DNA of 64,000 nt from Paracoccaceae bacterium (GCA_027489375.1 JAIXZW010000006.1:50445-114444), one strand, 5' to 3'; shown: positions 26,495 through 35,696, counted from the first letter of the stretch. The notes: a model not told the origin generated them from the letters alone. Numbers and translations: made by a program.

Positions 26495-27729
26495 GCCGCG
26501 CCCGATTTCGCAAGACGGGCAGACCAGCGGTCGAGCATCCGGAACAGCAGTGGGTTGCCAAGGATCGACAGCATCGCCCCCGCCACGACCAGATCCTTCG
26601 CTTCCGGCGGCACGATGCCAAGCGTCAGGCCCATCACGATCAGGATAAAGGAAAACTCGCCGATCTGCGCAAGCGAGGCCGCGATGGTCAGCCCAACCTC
26701 GCGCTCGTAGCCGAAGGCGCGGACGATGCCGTAAGCCGCCGCCGATTTGACCCCGACAATGATCGCCACGGTCGCCAGCAGCGCCAGCGGTTGTTCGACC
26801 AGCACGGCGGGATTGAACAGCATCCCCACCGACACGAAGAACAGCACCGCGAAAGCGTCGCGCAGCGGCAGCGTCTCGCGCGTGGCCTGCTGGCTGAGCG
26901 TCGATCCCGCCATGACCATTCCGGCAAAGAACGCGCCAAGCGCGAAGCTTACCCCGAACAGGGTTGACGACCCAAAGGCCACACCCAGCGCGATGGCAAG
27001 CACCGAAAGCCGGAACAACTCGCGGCTGCCGGTATGGGCCACGTAATGCAGGATGGCCGGAATGACCCTGCGCCCCACCACCAGCATCAGCGCGACAAAG
27101 GCGCCCACCTTGACGAAAGTGACCATCAGCGTCGCCGCCACCGGCCCGAAGCCCAGCGCCGCCACCTCGGCCGCCTGCCCTTCGACCGGCTGCTCCGCCC
27201 CGCCAAGCAAGCCCGCCAGCGGCGGGATCAGCACCAGTGCGATGACCATCACAAGGTCTTCGACGATCAGCCAGCCCACCGCGATCTTGCCGCGGTCGCT
27301 TTCCACCAGCCCGCGGTCCTGCAAGGCCCGCAGCAGCACGACGGTCGAGGCGACGGAAAGCGACAGCCCAAAGATCACCCCCGCGCCCAAGCCCCACCCC
27401 AGCGCCCATGACAGCAGCGCTCCGGCCCCCGTCGCCACGGCGATCTGCCCCACGGCACCCGGCACGGCGATGGTCTTGACGCTGAGAAGGTCGCGCACCG
27501 AAAAATGCAGGCCCACCCCGAACATCAAGAGGATCACCCCAAGCTCGGCCAGTTCGGTCGCCAGCTTCTGGTCGGCGACATAGCCCGGCGTGAACGGCCC
27601 GACGATCACCCCCGCCATCAGATATCCCGCGATCAACGGCAATCGCAGACGCTGCGCCAAAAGGCCAAGCGCAAAGGCGAGGCACAGGCCGACGACGATG
27701 GTGGCGATCAGCGGGGTGTCATGATGCAT
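26491..27729 (-). CDS. CPA2-family monovalent cation:proton antiporter (KefB/YbaL-like membrane part)
   Basis: 412 aa, about twelve hydrophobic helices. GYLMAGVIVGPFTPGYV, LGVILLMFGVGLHFS, LSLSVASTVVLLRAL and FFVSVGMLFNP are the hallmark blocks of the Na_H_exchanger/KefB family. Unlike KefB/KefC or YbaL it stops after the membrane domain (…RLAKSGAA) and has no RCK/TrkA-N nucleotide-binding domain, so ligand gating is not expected. ATG 27729 follows AAGGAG. Divergent from the YcaQ-like gene; convergent with the oxidase. Confidence 0.85.
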   Translation of the reverse strand: MHHDTPLIATIVVGLCLAFALGLLAQRLRLPLIAGYLMAGVIVGPFTPGYVADQKLATELAELGVILLMFGVGLHFSVRDLLSVKTIAVPGAVGQIAVATGAGALLSWALGWGLGAGVIFGLSLSVASTVVLLRALQDRGLVESDRGKIAVGWLIVEDLVMVIALVLIPPLAGLLGGAEQPVEGQAAEVAALGFGPVAATLMVTFVKVGAFVALMLVVGRRVIPAILHYVAHTGSRELFRLSVLAIALGVAFGSSTLFGVSFALGAFFAGMVMAGSTLSQQATRETLPLRDAFAVLFFVSVGMLFNPAVLVEQPLALLATVAIIVGVKSAAAYGIVRAFGYEREVGLTIAASLAQIGEFSFILIVMGLTLGIVPPEAKDLVVAGAMLSILGNPLLFRMLDRWSARLAKSGAA

Positions 27730-27900
27730 CGGCACTCCTTTGCAGGGGTCGGGGAAGGAAGGGGGATTTGGGGTCTCATTCTGGCAATTATGCACGCAAC
27801 CGCGCGATTCAACCGCTTATTCTGCATTTGCCGGAAATTCGTGCAAACGGGCCACGCATTTCCCGTTGACGCGGCGGCGCTGCTCGCCTCCCATCCCGCC

Positions 27901-29097
27901 ATGACCCTGCCGCTGATCCCGAACGCCGCCGCCCGCCGCATCTTCCTTGGCCGCCATGCGCTGGCCGAGGCGCCCGCCGGCCCCGCCAAGGGCGCGGCGC
28001 TGGCCGACCTGATCGACCGCATCGGCTTCGTGCAGGTAGACAGCATCAACACCGTCGCCCGCGCCCATGACATGATCCTGTGGTCGCGGCGCGGCGGCTA
28101 CAAACCCGATGCGCTGAAACGCCTGCTCGAAAAGGACCGCGCCCTGTTCGAACACTGGACGCATGACGCCTCGATCCTGCCTGTCCACCTGCACCCGCTC
28201 TGGCAACACCGCTTCCGCCGCGATGCCGAACGGCTGCACGCCAACTGGAAAAACTGGTTCCGCGAGGGGTATGAGGCGCAGTTCGACACCATTCTGGACC
28301 GCATCGCCAAGCATGGCCCCGTCACCAGCGCCGAGGTGGGCTTGGGCGAGGCTCGCGGCAAAGGCGGCTGGTGGGATTGGCACCCGTCCAAGACCGCGCT
28401 GGAATGGCTTTGGCGCACGGGAAAACTGTCGATCACGCGGCGCGATTCGTTCCGCAAGGTCTATGACCTGACCGAAAGGGTGATCCCCGAACCCCACCGC
28501 TGCGCCCCGCCGGACGAGGCCGCGCTTGTCGACTGGGCCTGCCGCTCCGCGCTCGACCGCTTGGGCTTTGCCACCGAATCCGAACTCCGCGCCTATTGGA
28601 ACGCCCTCCGCCCCGACGAGGTGCGCGCTTGGGCCACCGAAGCCCGCAAACGCGGCGAGGTGATCGAGGTCGCGGTCGAAGCCGCCGATGGCAGCAAGCG
28701 CCGCGCCTTGGCCTACCCTTCGCTCCCTCGCGAAACCCCGCCCGAACCGCCCGCCCGCCTGCGGATCCTGTCACCCTTCGACCCCGCGCTGCGCGACCGC
28801 GCGCGGGCCGAGGCGCTGTTCGGCTTCCACTACCGGATCGAGGTTTTCGTCCCCGAAGCCAAACGCCGCTACGGCTATTACGTCTTTCCCGTGCTCGAAG
28901 GCGCATCCATCGTCGGGCGCATCGACGCCAAGGCGTTCCGCGACGAAAACACCCTCCGTGTCCGCGCCTTCTGGCCCGAAGCGGGCGTCAGGGTCGGCGT
29001 GCAGCGCATCAAGCGGCTTGACGACGAACTCCACCGCCTTGCCGCCTTTGCGGGCTGCGAGCGGGTGGACTACCTGCCCGACTGGCTTCGCGCCTAG
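27901..29097 (+). CDS. Winged-helix DNA glycosylase-like protein (YcaQ/AlkX family)
   Basis: 398 aa, DUF1006/HTH_42 family. E. coli YcaQ and Streptomyces AlkZ unhook interstrand DNA crosslinks by excising alkylated bases. The N-terminal tandem winged helices contain GFVQVDSINTVARAHDMILWSR; the Q45-V-D47 triad matches the Q-x-D active-site motif I associate with the AlkX/YcaQ branch (AlkZ has Q-x-Q). A central FEHWTHDASILPVHLHPLW and a C-terminal barrel (LSPFDPALRDRARAEALFGFHYRIEVFVPEAKRRYGYY) complete the family layout. ATG 27901. Stop shared with the LOG gene (CTAG). Confidence 0.82.
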   Translation: MTLPLIPNAAARRIFLGRHALAEAPAGPAKGAALADLIDRIGFVQVDSINTVARAHDMILWSRRGGYKPDALKRLLEKDRALFEHWTHDASILPVHLHPLWQHRFRRDAERLHANWKNWFREGYEAQFDTILDRIAKHGPVTSAEVGLGEARGKGGWWDWHPSKTALEWLWRTGKLSITRRDSFRKVYDLTERVIPEPHRCAPPDEAALVDWACRSALDRLGFATESELRAYWNALRPDEVRAWATEARKRGEVIEVAVEAADGSKRRALAYPSLPRETPPEPPARLRILSPFDPALRDRARAEALFGFHYRIEVFVPEAKRRYGYYVFPVLEGASIVGRIDAKAFRDENTLRVRAFWPEAGVRVGVQRIKRLDDELHRLAAFAGCERVDYLPDWLRA

Positions 29098-29900
29098 CCC
29101 TGTTCCCAGTCGGGCAGCATCGCCGCCATCGCCTCTTCCGCCGTTTCGACATAGCGGAACAGCCCGATATCCTCGGCCGCGATGACGCCTTCCTCGGCCA
29201 GCGCCTGCCAGTTGATCACGCGGTCCCAAAAGGCCCGGCCGAACAGCAGGAAGGGCACGCGCTTCATCCGCCCCGTCTGGATCAGCGTCAGGCTTTCGAA
29301 CATCTCGTCCAGCGTGCCGAACCCGCCGGGGAAGATGCAGACCGCCCGCGCCCGCATCAGGAAATGCATCTTGCGGATGGCGAAATAGTGGAAGTTGAAG
29401 CACAGGTCCGGCGTCACATAGGGGTTCGGCGCCTGTTCATGCGGCAACACGATATTGAGGCCGATGGACTGCCCGCCCGCATCCGCGGCACCCCTGTTCC
29501 CCGCCTCCATGATCCCCGGCCCGCCGCCGGTGACGACGACCCATTCCCGACCATAGCTTTTCAGGCTTTCCACCGTGATCAGATGCGCAAGCTTGCGCGC
29601 CTCCTCGTACCACGGTGCCAGCCCCGCCGCGCCACCGCCCTCGGGCCGCACCCGCGCCGATCCCATCAGGACCACGGTGCTTTTGATCCCCCGCTCGTCC
29701 ATCACCATCTGCGGCTTGAGCAGTTCAAGCTGCAAGCGAACGGGGCGCAGCTCCTCGCGCATCAGGAAATCGGTGTCGGTAAAGGCAAGCCGATAGGCGG
29801 GCGCGCGGGTCTGGGCGGTGTCGGGCAGACGTTCGGCTGCGGCCACGTCCTGCGTGCTGTCGCGGAACGGATGGCTGCGGGGTTCGTCCTTGGGCGGCAT
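29094..29900 (-). CDS. LOG-family (TIGR00730) Rossmann protein
   Basis: 268 aa. The GGGPGIMEAGNRGA and PGGFGTLDEMFESL motifs define the LOG/lysine-decarboxylase-like family, whose members are cytokinin-riboside phosphoribohydrolases or related nucleotide 5'-monophosphate nucleosidases. This longer form has about 70 extra N-terminal residues (TQDVAAAERLPD… RPVRLQLELLKPQM) typical of a bacterial subgroup whose substrate is unproven. ATG at 29900 has no clear ribosome site, so the start is uncertain. Divergent from dapD. Confidence 0.85.
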   Translation of the reverse strand: MPPKDEPRSHPFRDSTQDVAAAERLPDTAQTRAPAYRLAFTDTDFLMREELRPVRLQLELLKPQMVMDERGIKSTVVLMGSARVRPEGGGAAGLAPWYEEARKLAHLITVESLKSYGREWVVVTGGGPGIMEAGNRGAADAGGQSIGLNIVLPHEQAPNPYVTPDLCFNFHYFAIRKMHFLMRARAVCIFPGGFGTLDEMFESLTLIQTGRMKRVPFLLFGRAFWDRVINWQALAEEGVIAAEDIGLFRYVETAEEAMAAMLPDWEQG

Positions 29901-29982
29901 GGGCTGTCCTTGAATGATTGCGCGGGGCTGTCCTAGTCTTTATAGGGGCGCGGGACACAAGACCAACCAAAACGGGGGATAC

Positions 29983-30810
29983 ATGACCTACGCCGCGCTG
30001 GAAGCCGCCATCGAATCCGCGTGGGAGGCCCGCGACAGCCTCTCCTCCGCCTCCAAGGGCGAAGCGGTCGACGCCATCGAAGCCACCCTGTCCGCGCTCG
30101 ACAGCGGCAAGCTGCGCGTGGCGCAGCGTCAGGCGGATGGCAACTGGCACGTGAACCAGTGGGCCAAGAAGGCCGTCCTCCTCGGCTTCCGCATCAAGGA
30201 TATGGGCATCCAGTCCGGCGGTCCGCAGGGCGGCACGTGGTGGGACAAGGTCGACAGCAAGTTCAACGGCTGGGGCGAGGCGGAATGGAAATCCGCAGGC
30301 TTCCGCGCCGTGCCGAACTGCATCGTCCGCCGCTCGGCCCATATCGCCAAGGGCGTGGTCCTGATGCCGTCCTTCGTCAACCTCGGCGCCTTCGTGGATG
30401 AAGGCACGATGGTCGACACATGGGCCACCGTCGGCTCCTGCGCGCAGATCGGCAAGAACGTCCACCTGTCGGGCGGCGTCGGCATCGGCGGGGTGCTCGA
30501 ACCCATGCAGGCCGGTCCCACGATCATCGAGGACAACTGCTTCATCGGCGCCCGCTCCGAAGTCGTCGAAGGCTGCATCGTGCGCGAAGGCTCGGTCCTC
30601 GGCATGGGCGTGTTCATCGGCAAATCGACCAAGATCGTCGACCGCGAAACCGGCGAAGTCAGCTATGGCGAGGTTCCGGCAGGATCGGTCGTCGTGGCGG
30701 GGTCGATGCCGTCCAAGGGCGGGATCAACCTTTACTGCGCCGTGATCGTGAAAAAGGTCGACGCGCAGACCCGCTCCAAAACCTCGATCAACGAGCTTTT
30801 GCGCGACTGA
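29983..30810 (+). CDS. dapD: 2,3,4,5-tetrahydropyridine-2,6-dicarboxylate N-succinyltransferase
   Basis: First committed step of the succinylase branch to meso-DAP and lysine. 275 aa. Left-handed beta-helix hexapeptide repeats are visible from about 105 ([45 protein letters not shown]), then [34 protein letters not shown] 29983 is preceded by ACGGGGGA and gives the standard N-terminus. The pathway partners dapE (34.1 kb) and dapA (37.6 kb) are nearby but in separate units. Confidence 0.96.
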   Translation: MTYAALEAAIESAWEARDSLSSASKGEAVDAIEATLSALDSGKLRVAQRQADGNWHVNQWAKKAVLLGFRIKDMGIQSGGPQGGTWWDKVDSKFNGWGEAEWKSAGFRAVPNCIVRRSAHIAKGVVLMPSFVNLGAFVDEGTMVDTWATVGSCAQIGKNVHLSGGVGIGGVLEPMQAGPTIIEDNCFIGARSEVVEGCIVREGSVLGMGVFIGKSTKIVDRETGEVSYGEVPAGSVVVAGSMPSKGGINLYCAVIVKKVDAQTRSKTSINELLRD

Positions 30811-30814
30811 TCGC

Positions 30815-32359
30815 TCAGGCCACCAGAACCCGCGCCTCGCGCCCCGAAACCTCGGGGCGCGCAAGGGGGCCGATGGCTCCGGCCCTCTGCAATTCGGGAA
30901 ACAGGCGCAGCAACTCCGCCTGCGTTTCGCCGTCGAAGCCCGCCATCGTCGCAGGTGCGGGGTAATAGCTTTCGCAGGGCAGCCCGTTGGCCGTGACGAT
31001 CTCGTGCCGGTCGAAAAGCAGGTGCAGATAGGTCACGTCGCCCCCCTCCACCCGCCGCACCCCGCGCTGCCCGACCAGATGCTTGGCCTTGACCAGCACT
31101 TCCGGCTCGCCCAGCACAAGCTCTGCCGCCGCACCCTCGACCAACACGCGGTGGTTCGGGGAAAGGCGAATCGCGCCATGCGTGCCGAAACAGCCAGCGG
31201 GGACAAGGATCGGCGCATCCGGCCCGACGGCCGCCCGCGTCACCCGTCCCACCCATCGCAGCGCCTGCGGTCCGTGGTCGCGCGTTTCGACCAGATCGCC
31301 CGCGGCCAGCGCCTCGACCGCGATCACGCCTGACGGCACGGCGATTTCCGTGCCAAGCGTGAAACAGGCCACCACATGCAGCGTGACAAAGGCGACATCC
31401 GTATTCCCCGCGCCGTCCTTCACCTCATAGGTCAGCACATGGGTATCGGCATGTTCCACCGTCTGAACGGTCAGCACACCGCCCGCGCCCACAGTGACCA
31501 CATCGCCCGAAGGCAGAGTGACCACGCTGCCGACACCGACCGTCACCCCGTTGACCTTGGTGACGGTCAGCGCGCCCGGAGCGGTCGAGTTGTCATTCGC
31601 CAGCACGTCGATGCTTGCATTCGTCCCCTTGCGGATCGTCGCATCCTCGTCGCGCGCCACCAGTGCCACCTGCACCGAATGCGCGGCGACCAGCACGGCG
31701 GAATCCCAGACCCCGTCCCCTGCGTCGGCGATGGCAAGGCGAAAGGTGTTTTCCACACCTTGCTGGACCGGCACCTTGAGCGTCAGCGCGACCGTGAACC
31801 CGTCCATTTCGGTGTTGTAGGTATTCGCATTCGCGGGGTTGTCGATGTAAAGGTTCTCGTTCGACGTGGTGTTGATGTTGTCGATCGTGATGTCGCCATT
31901 GCCGATGGTCAGCGCGGCGGGTACCCCGTTGACCCAGATCGCCACCGCATCGTTGAACCCGCTCCGCACGTATTCAAGATATTCCTCCGAACTCCAGACA
32001 AGCTGCATCGTCAGCACCTTGCCAGCCGGCACGAATGTCGCCGCAAGCACCGCCGCGTCATGCGTCTGCTGGCCCGACACAGAGTCGAGCATGGCATCGC
32101 CCGCCGCGCCATAATCCGTGCTCGTGCCCTCGCTCGTGTTCGCGTCGCCCGAGACTTGGGTGAAACCCGCGACGCTGCCGGTCGACAGGATCAGTCCCGC
32201 GTCCGAGGGCGCGACCCCGGGACATGTGGCCAGAGCGCCGGAGTAAAGGCCGGCCTGACCGGACTGGCCGGTATAGCTTGCCGAGACGATGCTGACGCCC
32301 GATCCGAAAATCGTCTGCGCCATCTGCATCGCCGTGGCGGGGTCGATCCGAAGTTGCAT
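30815..32359 (-). CDS. Choice-of-anchor L / Hint-domain protein
   Basis: 514 aa in three parts. Residues ~10-215 form a choice-of-anchor L domain (ILSTGSVAGFTQVSG, LQVWSSEEYLEY-like LVWSSEEYLEYVRSGFNDAVA, EMDGFTVALTL, LAIADAGDGVWDSAV). About 230-328 is an Ig/cadherin-like strand-rich region (DVLANDNSTAPGALTV, LTYEVKDGAGNTD). From about 330 is a Hint_2 domain with the block-A cysteine (ACFTLGTEIAV), LSPNHRVLVEG and a terminal HEIVTANGLPCESYYPA. There is no signal peptide, so export would need a one-step system. It may self-process at the Hint Cys. Divergent from the small gene at 32495. Confidence 0.82.
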   Translation of the reverse strand: MQLRIDPATAMQMAQTIFGSGVSIVSASYTGQSGQAGLYSGALATCPGVAPSDAGLILSTGSVAGFTQVSGDANTSEGTSTDYGAAGDAMLDSVSGQQTHDAAVLAATFVPAGKVLTMQLVWSSEEYLEYVRSGFNDAVAIWVNGVPAALTIGNGDITIDNINTTSNENLYIDNPANANTYNTEMDGFTVALTLKVPVQQGVENTFRLAIADAGDGVWDSAVLVAAHSVQVALVARDEDATIRKGTNASIDVLANDNSTAPGALTVTKVNGVTVGVGSVVTLPSGDVVTVGAGGVLTVQTVEHADTHVLTYEVKDGAGNTDVAFVTLHVVACFTLGTEIAVPSGVIAVEALAAGDLVETRDHGPQALRWVGRVTRAAVGPDAPILVPAGCFGTHGAIRLSPNHRVLVEGAAAELVLGEPEVLVKAKHLVGQRGVRRVEGGDVTYLHLLFDRHEIVTANGLPCESYYPAPATMAGFDGETQAELLRLFPELQRAGAIGPLARPEVSGREARVLVA

Positions 32360-32413
32360 GCAAGGCCAGCCAATCGTTGCCGCCTCCCGTAACGTCCGCC
32401 GCGACAGAGTTGT

Positions 32414-32427
32414 TAATCTTTATTAAT
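32414..32427. promoter_or_regulatory. AT-rich palindrome TTAAT-CTTT-ATTAA in a divergent promoter gap
   Basis: The 135-bp gap between the anchor-L/Hint gene (minus) and the 114-aa gene (plus) contains TTAATCTTTATTAA at 32414-32427. It also reads TTAA-N6-TTAA, close to the CtrA box (TTAA-N7-TTAA) but one base short. It may be an operator or simply the AT-rich promoter core. Confidence 0.35.
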
Positions 32428-32494
32428 GAACCCGCCCGCTTTGCGCTTTGCCCTGCTTGGTGCTAACAGCCCTCCGATGCAGAAGGGGGACGCC

Positions 32495-32839
32495 ATGACC
32501 GACGACACCGACAAGCCGAAAAAGGAAAAGCGCCCCCAGCAGGTCTATACGCTGGTGGTCGAAGTGGGCCGCAAACCCGGTGACGGCCTGCCCGACAAGG
32601 CGACGGGGGCCGCGCTGATGATCTACGCCTCGGGCGTGGACGAGGACGAGGCGGTGCGCGAATCCGTGGCGATCCTCAAACAGGCCGACCTCGCCCCGCT
32701 CGATGTGTCGGGCTACGGCACGCTCGACGACCGCCTGAAAGCGGGTGACGAGATCGACGCCGAGGAACGCGCCCTCATGCAGCGCGCACTGGACGAGAAT
32801 TCGGTCGTCGTGGCGCAGATGACGCCCTTTTACGACTAG
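32495..32839 (+). CDS. Hypothetical protein between two Hint-domain genes
   Basis: 114 aa, soluble, very charged; I do not recognise it. The Lys-rich N-terminus (TDDTDKPKKEKRPQQ) leads into VYTLVVEVGRKPGDGLPDKATGAALMIYASG, an acidic helix (VDEDEAVRESVAILKQADLAPLDV) and a C-terminal helix ending in ENSVVVAQMTPFYD. ATG 32495 follows AGAAGGGGGA, overriding an upstream in-frame start. Its TAG stop is shared with the convergent second Hint gene (CTAG). Gene neighbourhood suggests a link with the Hint proteins, without direct evidence. Confidence 0.75.
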   Translation: MTDDTDKPKKEKRPQQVYTLVVEVGRKPGDGLPDKATGAALMIYASGVDEDEAVRESVAILKQADLAPLDVSGYGTLDDRLKAGDEIDAEERALMQRALDENSVVVAQMTPFYD

Positions 32840-33870
32840 CCCACCGCCCGCTGCGGCAAGCGGCCAAGCTGCGCCATAAGGGGAATCGCCTCGTAGCGGT
32901 CAAGCAACCGTAGCGGCAGGGACAGGCCCGTCGGCGCTGCGGTGCACAGCGTGCACCCCCCCAGATCGACCAGCTCCGCCCCCCCGAAGTCGAGAGTGAC
33001 ACCCGACACGACCGACCTCCGCCCTTCTGCCAGCGCCGATTGCCCGTCCACCAGCAGACCCGCCGGAACGAGAACCTCTTCCTCGCCGAACAGGTATTCC
33101 GCTTCCGGCCCCTCGACCCGCACAAGCTGCTCGGCCGAGACGAGCAGGTCGCACCGCCCGTACCAGGGCGCGCGCAACAGGACGGGCTGGAAACTTCCCC
33201 GACCCGGCACGACATGGTGCCTGACCGAAAGCAGCGGCACCGGCCCATTCGCGGTCAGGACGGGATCGCCCGCCCGCAACTCGCCCGCCGGCATCGGCCC
33301 CTGCGCAGTCGGGATCACCGTCCTGCCTCCGACCCAGGGCTGCGGCGCGGGAAGTGCGCCCTTGGTCACGCCGAACCACAGCAGCGCATCGTGGCGCGGC
33401 CTGCGCCCGGCGCACAATTCAGCCAGAAGCGCGGAATCCGGTGCCAGCACCCCGCTGCCCTGCGCCTCGATCGCCCGTGCGGGTGCATCCGCGCCCAAAA
33501 GGCCAAAGGCCATGCGCCATCGGTCACGCGCCGTGTCCCATTCGAACAGCATCCGCCCCGTCGCACGGTCCAGCGGCAAGGGGCCGGGCAGGCTGTGGCG
33601 TGTCAGGCTGCCGCCGTTGCGATGCAGGATCGAAAGACCCGCCGCCGTATCGTGCAGAACCGAAAAGACCTGCGCGCCATCCGCGCTGCGATGGTCGACA
33701 AGGACCTGCGCCCCGTCCAGCGGCAACCGGAACTCGGCCACGAACAGCCCCCGTTCCACCCTGCCTGCCGTGGCGACGCCCGACCTGTCCGAAAGCGCGA
33801 CCCAGTCCGTCCCCGGCCCGTTTTGCACCATCACTGCACCCCGCTCGCCCTTGCGCAAGCGGAACACCAT
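32836..33870 (-). CDS. Hint-like domain protein with degenerate active site
   Basis: 344 aa. The N-terminal ~170 residues are strand-rich and lectin/LamG-like (GLFVAEFRLPLDGAQVLVDH, GLSILHRNGGSL, MLFEWDTARDRWRMAFG). The C-terminal half follows the Hint_2 layout (GGRTVIPTAQGPMPAGELRAGDPVLTANGPVPLLSVRH, then GEEEVLVPAGLLVDGQSA), but the block-A cysteine position is Gly/Arg and the usual SPxHRVLV histidine is replaced (VSAEQLVRV). Auto-cleavage is therefore unlikely. No signal peptide. Faces the 114-aa gene and is divergent from dapE across 259 bp with no other gene I can support. Confidence 0.72.
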   Translation of the reverse strand: MVFRLRKGERGAVMVQNGPGTDWVALSDRSGVATAGRVERGLFVAEFRLPLDGAQVLVDHRSADGAQVFSVLHDTAAGLSILHRNGGSLTRHSLPGPLPLDRATGRMLFEWDTARDRWRMAFGLLGADAPARAIEAQGSGVLAPDSALLAELCAGRRPRHDALLWFGVTKGALPAPQPWVGGRTVIPTAQGPMPAGELRAGDPVLTANGPVPLLSVRHHVVPGRGSFQPVLLRAPWYGRCDLLVSAEQLVRVEGPEAEYLFGEEEVLVPAGLLVDGQSALAEGRRSVVSGVTLDFGGAELVDLGGCTLCTAAPTGLSLPLRLLDRYEAIPLMAQLGRLPQRAVG

Positions 33871-34129
33871 GCATCACCCGCCGAAGGCCCAAGCGGGCGA
33901 ACGGTCCTGTCGGGGTCTGCTCTGGCCGGGCGCGTTGGCCCTCGTCCGTCCTGCCTCGGGACATTGTTATTGCGGGGGATGGTAGCAACCCGCACTTTTC
34001 TTGTCACGCCGCCCGCGAAGATGGGGCGCAACCTGTGGCGCTGATGACTCAAAACCTGCCGGTCACGGCGGTTGCGGGGCGCGGGCCAAGGGGGTATCCC
34101 GTGGCGATGCCGCCAAAGCCGGAACGAAA

Positions 34130-35272
34130 ATGACCAAGATCGACCCCGTCGCCCTGACCGCCGACCTGATCCGCTGCCCCTCGGTCACACCCGTCGAAGG
34201 CGGCGCGCTCGTGCTGCTGGAAAAGCTGCTGTCCGAAGCGGGCTTCGCCTGCACCCGCGTGGACCGTGGCAATACGGCGAACCTTTACGCCCGCTGGGGC
34301 GCACGCGGGGCGAACCGCTCCTTCGGTTTCAACGGCCATACCGATGTGGTCCCCGTGGGCGACCTTGAGGCATGGACGCATGACCCCTTTGGCGCGGAAA
34401 TCGACGGCGACTGGATGTATGGCCGCGGTGCGACCGACATGAAATCCGGTGTCGCCGCCTTTGCCGCCGCCGCCATCGACTTCGTCCGCGAAACCCCGCC
34501 CGACGGCGCGGTGATCCTTGCCATCACGGGGGATGAAGAGGGGGATGCCACCGATGGCACCGTGGCCCTGCTCGACTGGATGGCCGCGCATGGCGAGCGG
34601 ATGACGCATTGTCTGGTGGGCGAACCCACCTGCCCCGACACGATGGGCCAGATGATGAAGATCGGGCGTCGCGGGTCCATGACCGCTTGGTTCACGGCCC
34701 AAGGGGTGCAGGGCCATTCCGCATACCCCGACCGCGCCAAAAACCCGATGCGGGCGCTCACCACGCTGCTGTCCCGCCTGCCCGACCGCATCGACGCGGG
34801 CACCGACCATTTCGACGCCTCGACCCTGCAGATCACGACGATTGATTGCGGCAACCCCGCCAACAACGTCATCCCCGCCAAGGGCAGCGCCACCGTCAAC
34901 ATCCGCTTCAACGACAGCCATACGGGGGCAGCGCTTTCCGACTGGCTCCTGTCCGAAGCGGCCAAGGTGCAGGCCGAAACCGGCGTGACCATCTCGACCC
35001 GCATCCAGATTTCGGGCGAAAGCTTCCTTACCCCGCCCGGCGACCTCTCGGCCCTGATCGGCCGCGCCGTCCAAGCCGAAACCGGCGACACGCCCGAACT
35101 TTCAACAACCGGCGGCACCTCGGACGCCCGCTTTGTCAAGAACCACTGTCCCGTCGTCGAATTCGGGCTCGTCGGTCGCAGCATGCATCAGGTTGACGAA
35201 CGCGTGAGCATCGCCCAGATTATCAAATTGAAACAAATTTACAGCCGCATCCTGCAGGAATACTTCGCCTGA
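34130..35272 (+). CDS. dapE: Succinyl-diaminopimelate desuccinylase
   Basis: Zinc (or Zn/Co) peptidase-M20-family enzyme that removes succinate from N-succinyl-LL-DAP. 380 aa, normal length. Metal and catalytic residues: [14 protein letters not shown] (H70, D72), [11 protein letters not shown] (bridging Asp), ITGDEEGDA (catalytic/metal Glu pair) and the C-terminal [12 protein letters not shown] / [12 protein letters not shown] with the last His ligand. Dimerisation lid in the middle ([22 protein letters not shown]). ATG 34130 fits the family N-terminus. The stop is one base before the GNAT gene, implying an operon. Confidence 0.95.
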   Translation: MTKIDPVALTADLIRCPSVTPVEGGALVLLEKLLSEAGFACTRVDRGNTANLYARWGARGANRSFGFNGHTDVVPVGDLEAWTHDPFGAEIDGDWMYGRGATDMKSGVAAFAAAAIDFVRETPPDGAVILAITGDEEGDATDGTVALLDWMAAHGERMTHCLVGEPTCPDTMGQMMKIGRRGSMTAWFTAQGVQGHSAYPDRAKNPMRALTTLLSRLPDRIDAGTDHFDASTLQITTIDCGNPANNVIPAKGSATVNIRFNDSHTGAALSDWLLSEAAKVQAETGVTISTRIQISGESFLTPPGDLSALIGRAVQAETGDTPELSTTGGTSDARFVKNHCPVVEFGLVGRSMHQVDERVSIAQIIKLKQIYSRILQEYFA

Positions 35273-35273
35273 C

Positions 35274-35696
35274 ATGACCCTGAACATTTCCCGAACGGAC
35301 GACATCGAAACCTGTCGTCGCCTCCGCCGCATCGTTTTCATCCACGAACAGGGTGTCTCCGAAGCGGACGAACTCGACGACAAGGACGCCGAAGCGATCC
35401 ACCTTCTGGCGTCCGTCGACGGTATCCCCATCGGCTCCGCCCGGCTGGTCGTGACGGGCACGACGGGCAAGATCGGCCGCGTCTGCGTCTTGCGGGCCGC
35501 CCGTGGCCAAGGCATCGGCAAAGCGCTGATCGAAGTCGCCGTCGCGCAATTTTGCGCCATGCCCGGCGTCACCCGCGTCATGCTCGGCTCGCAGACCCAT
35601 GCCATCGGCTTTTACGAAAAGCTCGGGTTCGTCGTGACGGGCGACCAGTATGACGATGCGGGAATTCCGCACCGCGACATGGTGCTGGAGCTTTAG
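35274..35696 (+). CDS. GNAT-family N-acetyltransferase
   Basis: 140 aa, a single GNAT (ElaA/YjdJ-like) domain. [22 protein letters not shown] matches the opening of this subgroup; the acetyl-CoA loop is [18 protein letters not shown] (R/Q-x-x-G-x-G/A), followed by [17 protein letters not shown]. It begins one base after the dapE stop and so is co-transcribed. Substrate unknown; a small-molecule amine or a polyamine-like target is possible. Stop shared with smpB (TTAG). Confidence 0.85.
   Translation: MTLNISRTDDIETCRRLRRIVFIHEQGVSEADELDDKDAEAIHLLASVDGIPIGSARLVVTGTTGKIGRVCVLRAARGQGIGKALIEVAVAQFCAMPGVTRVMLGSQTHAIGFYEKLGFVVTGDQYDDAGIPHRDMVLEL

Noticed and set aside
33979..34044. 21-codon frame upstream of dapE
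   Set aside because: Starts after GCGGGGG but encodes an unremarkable basic peptide; within a 259-bp gap this is expected by chance.
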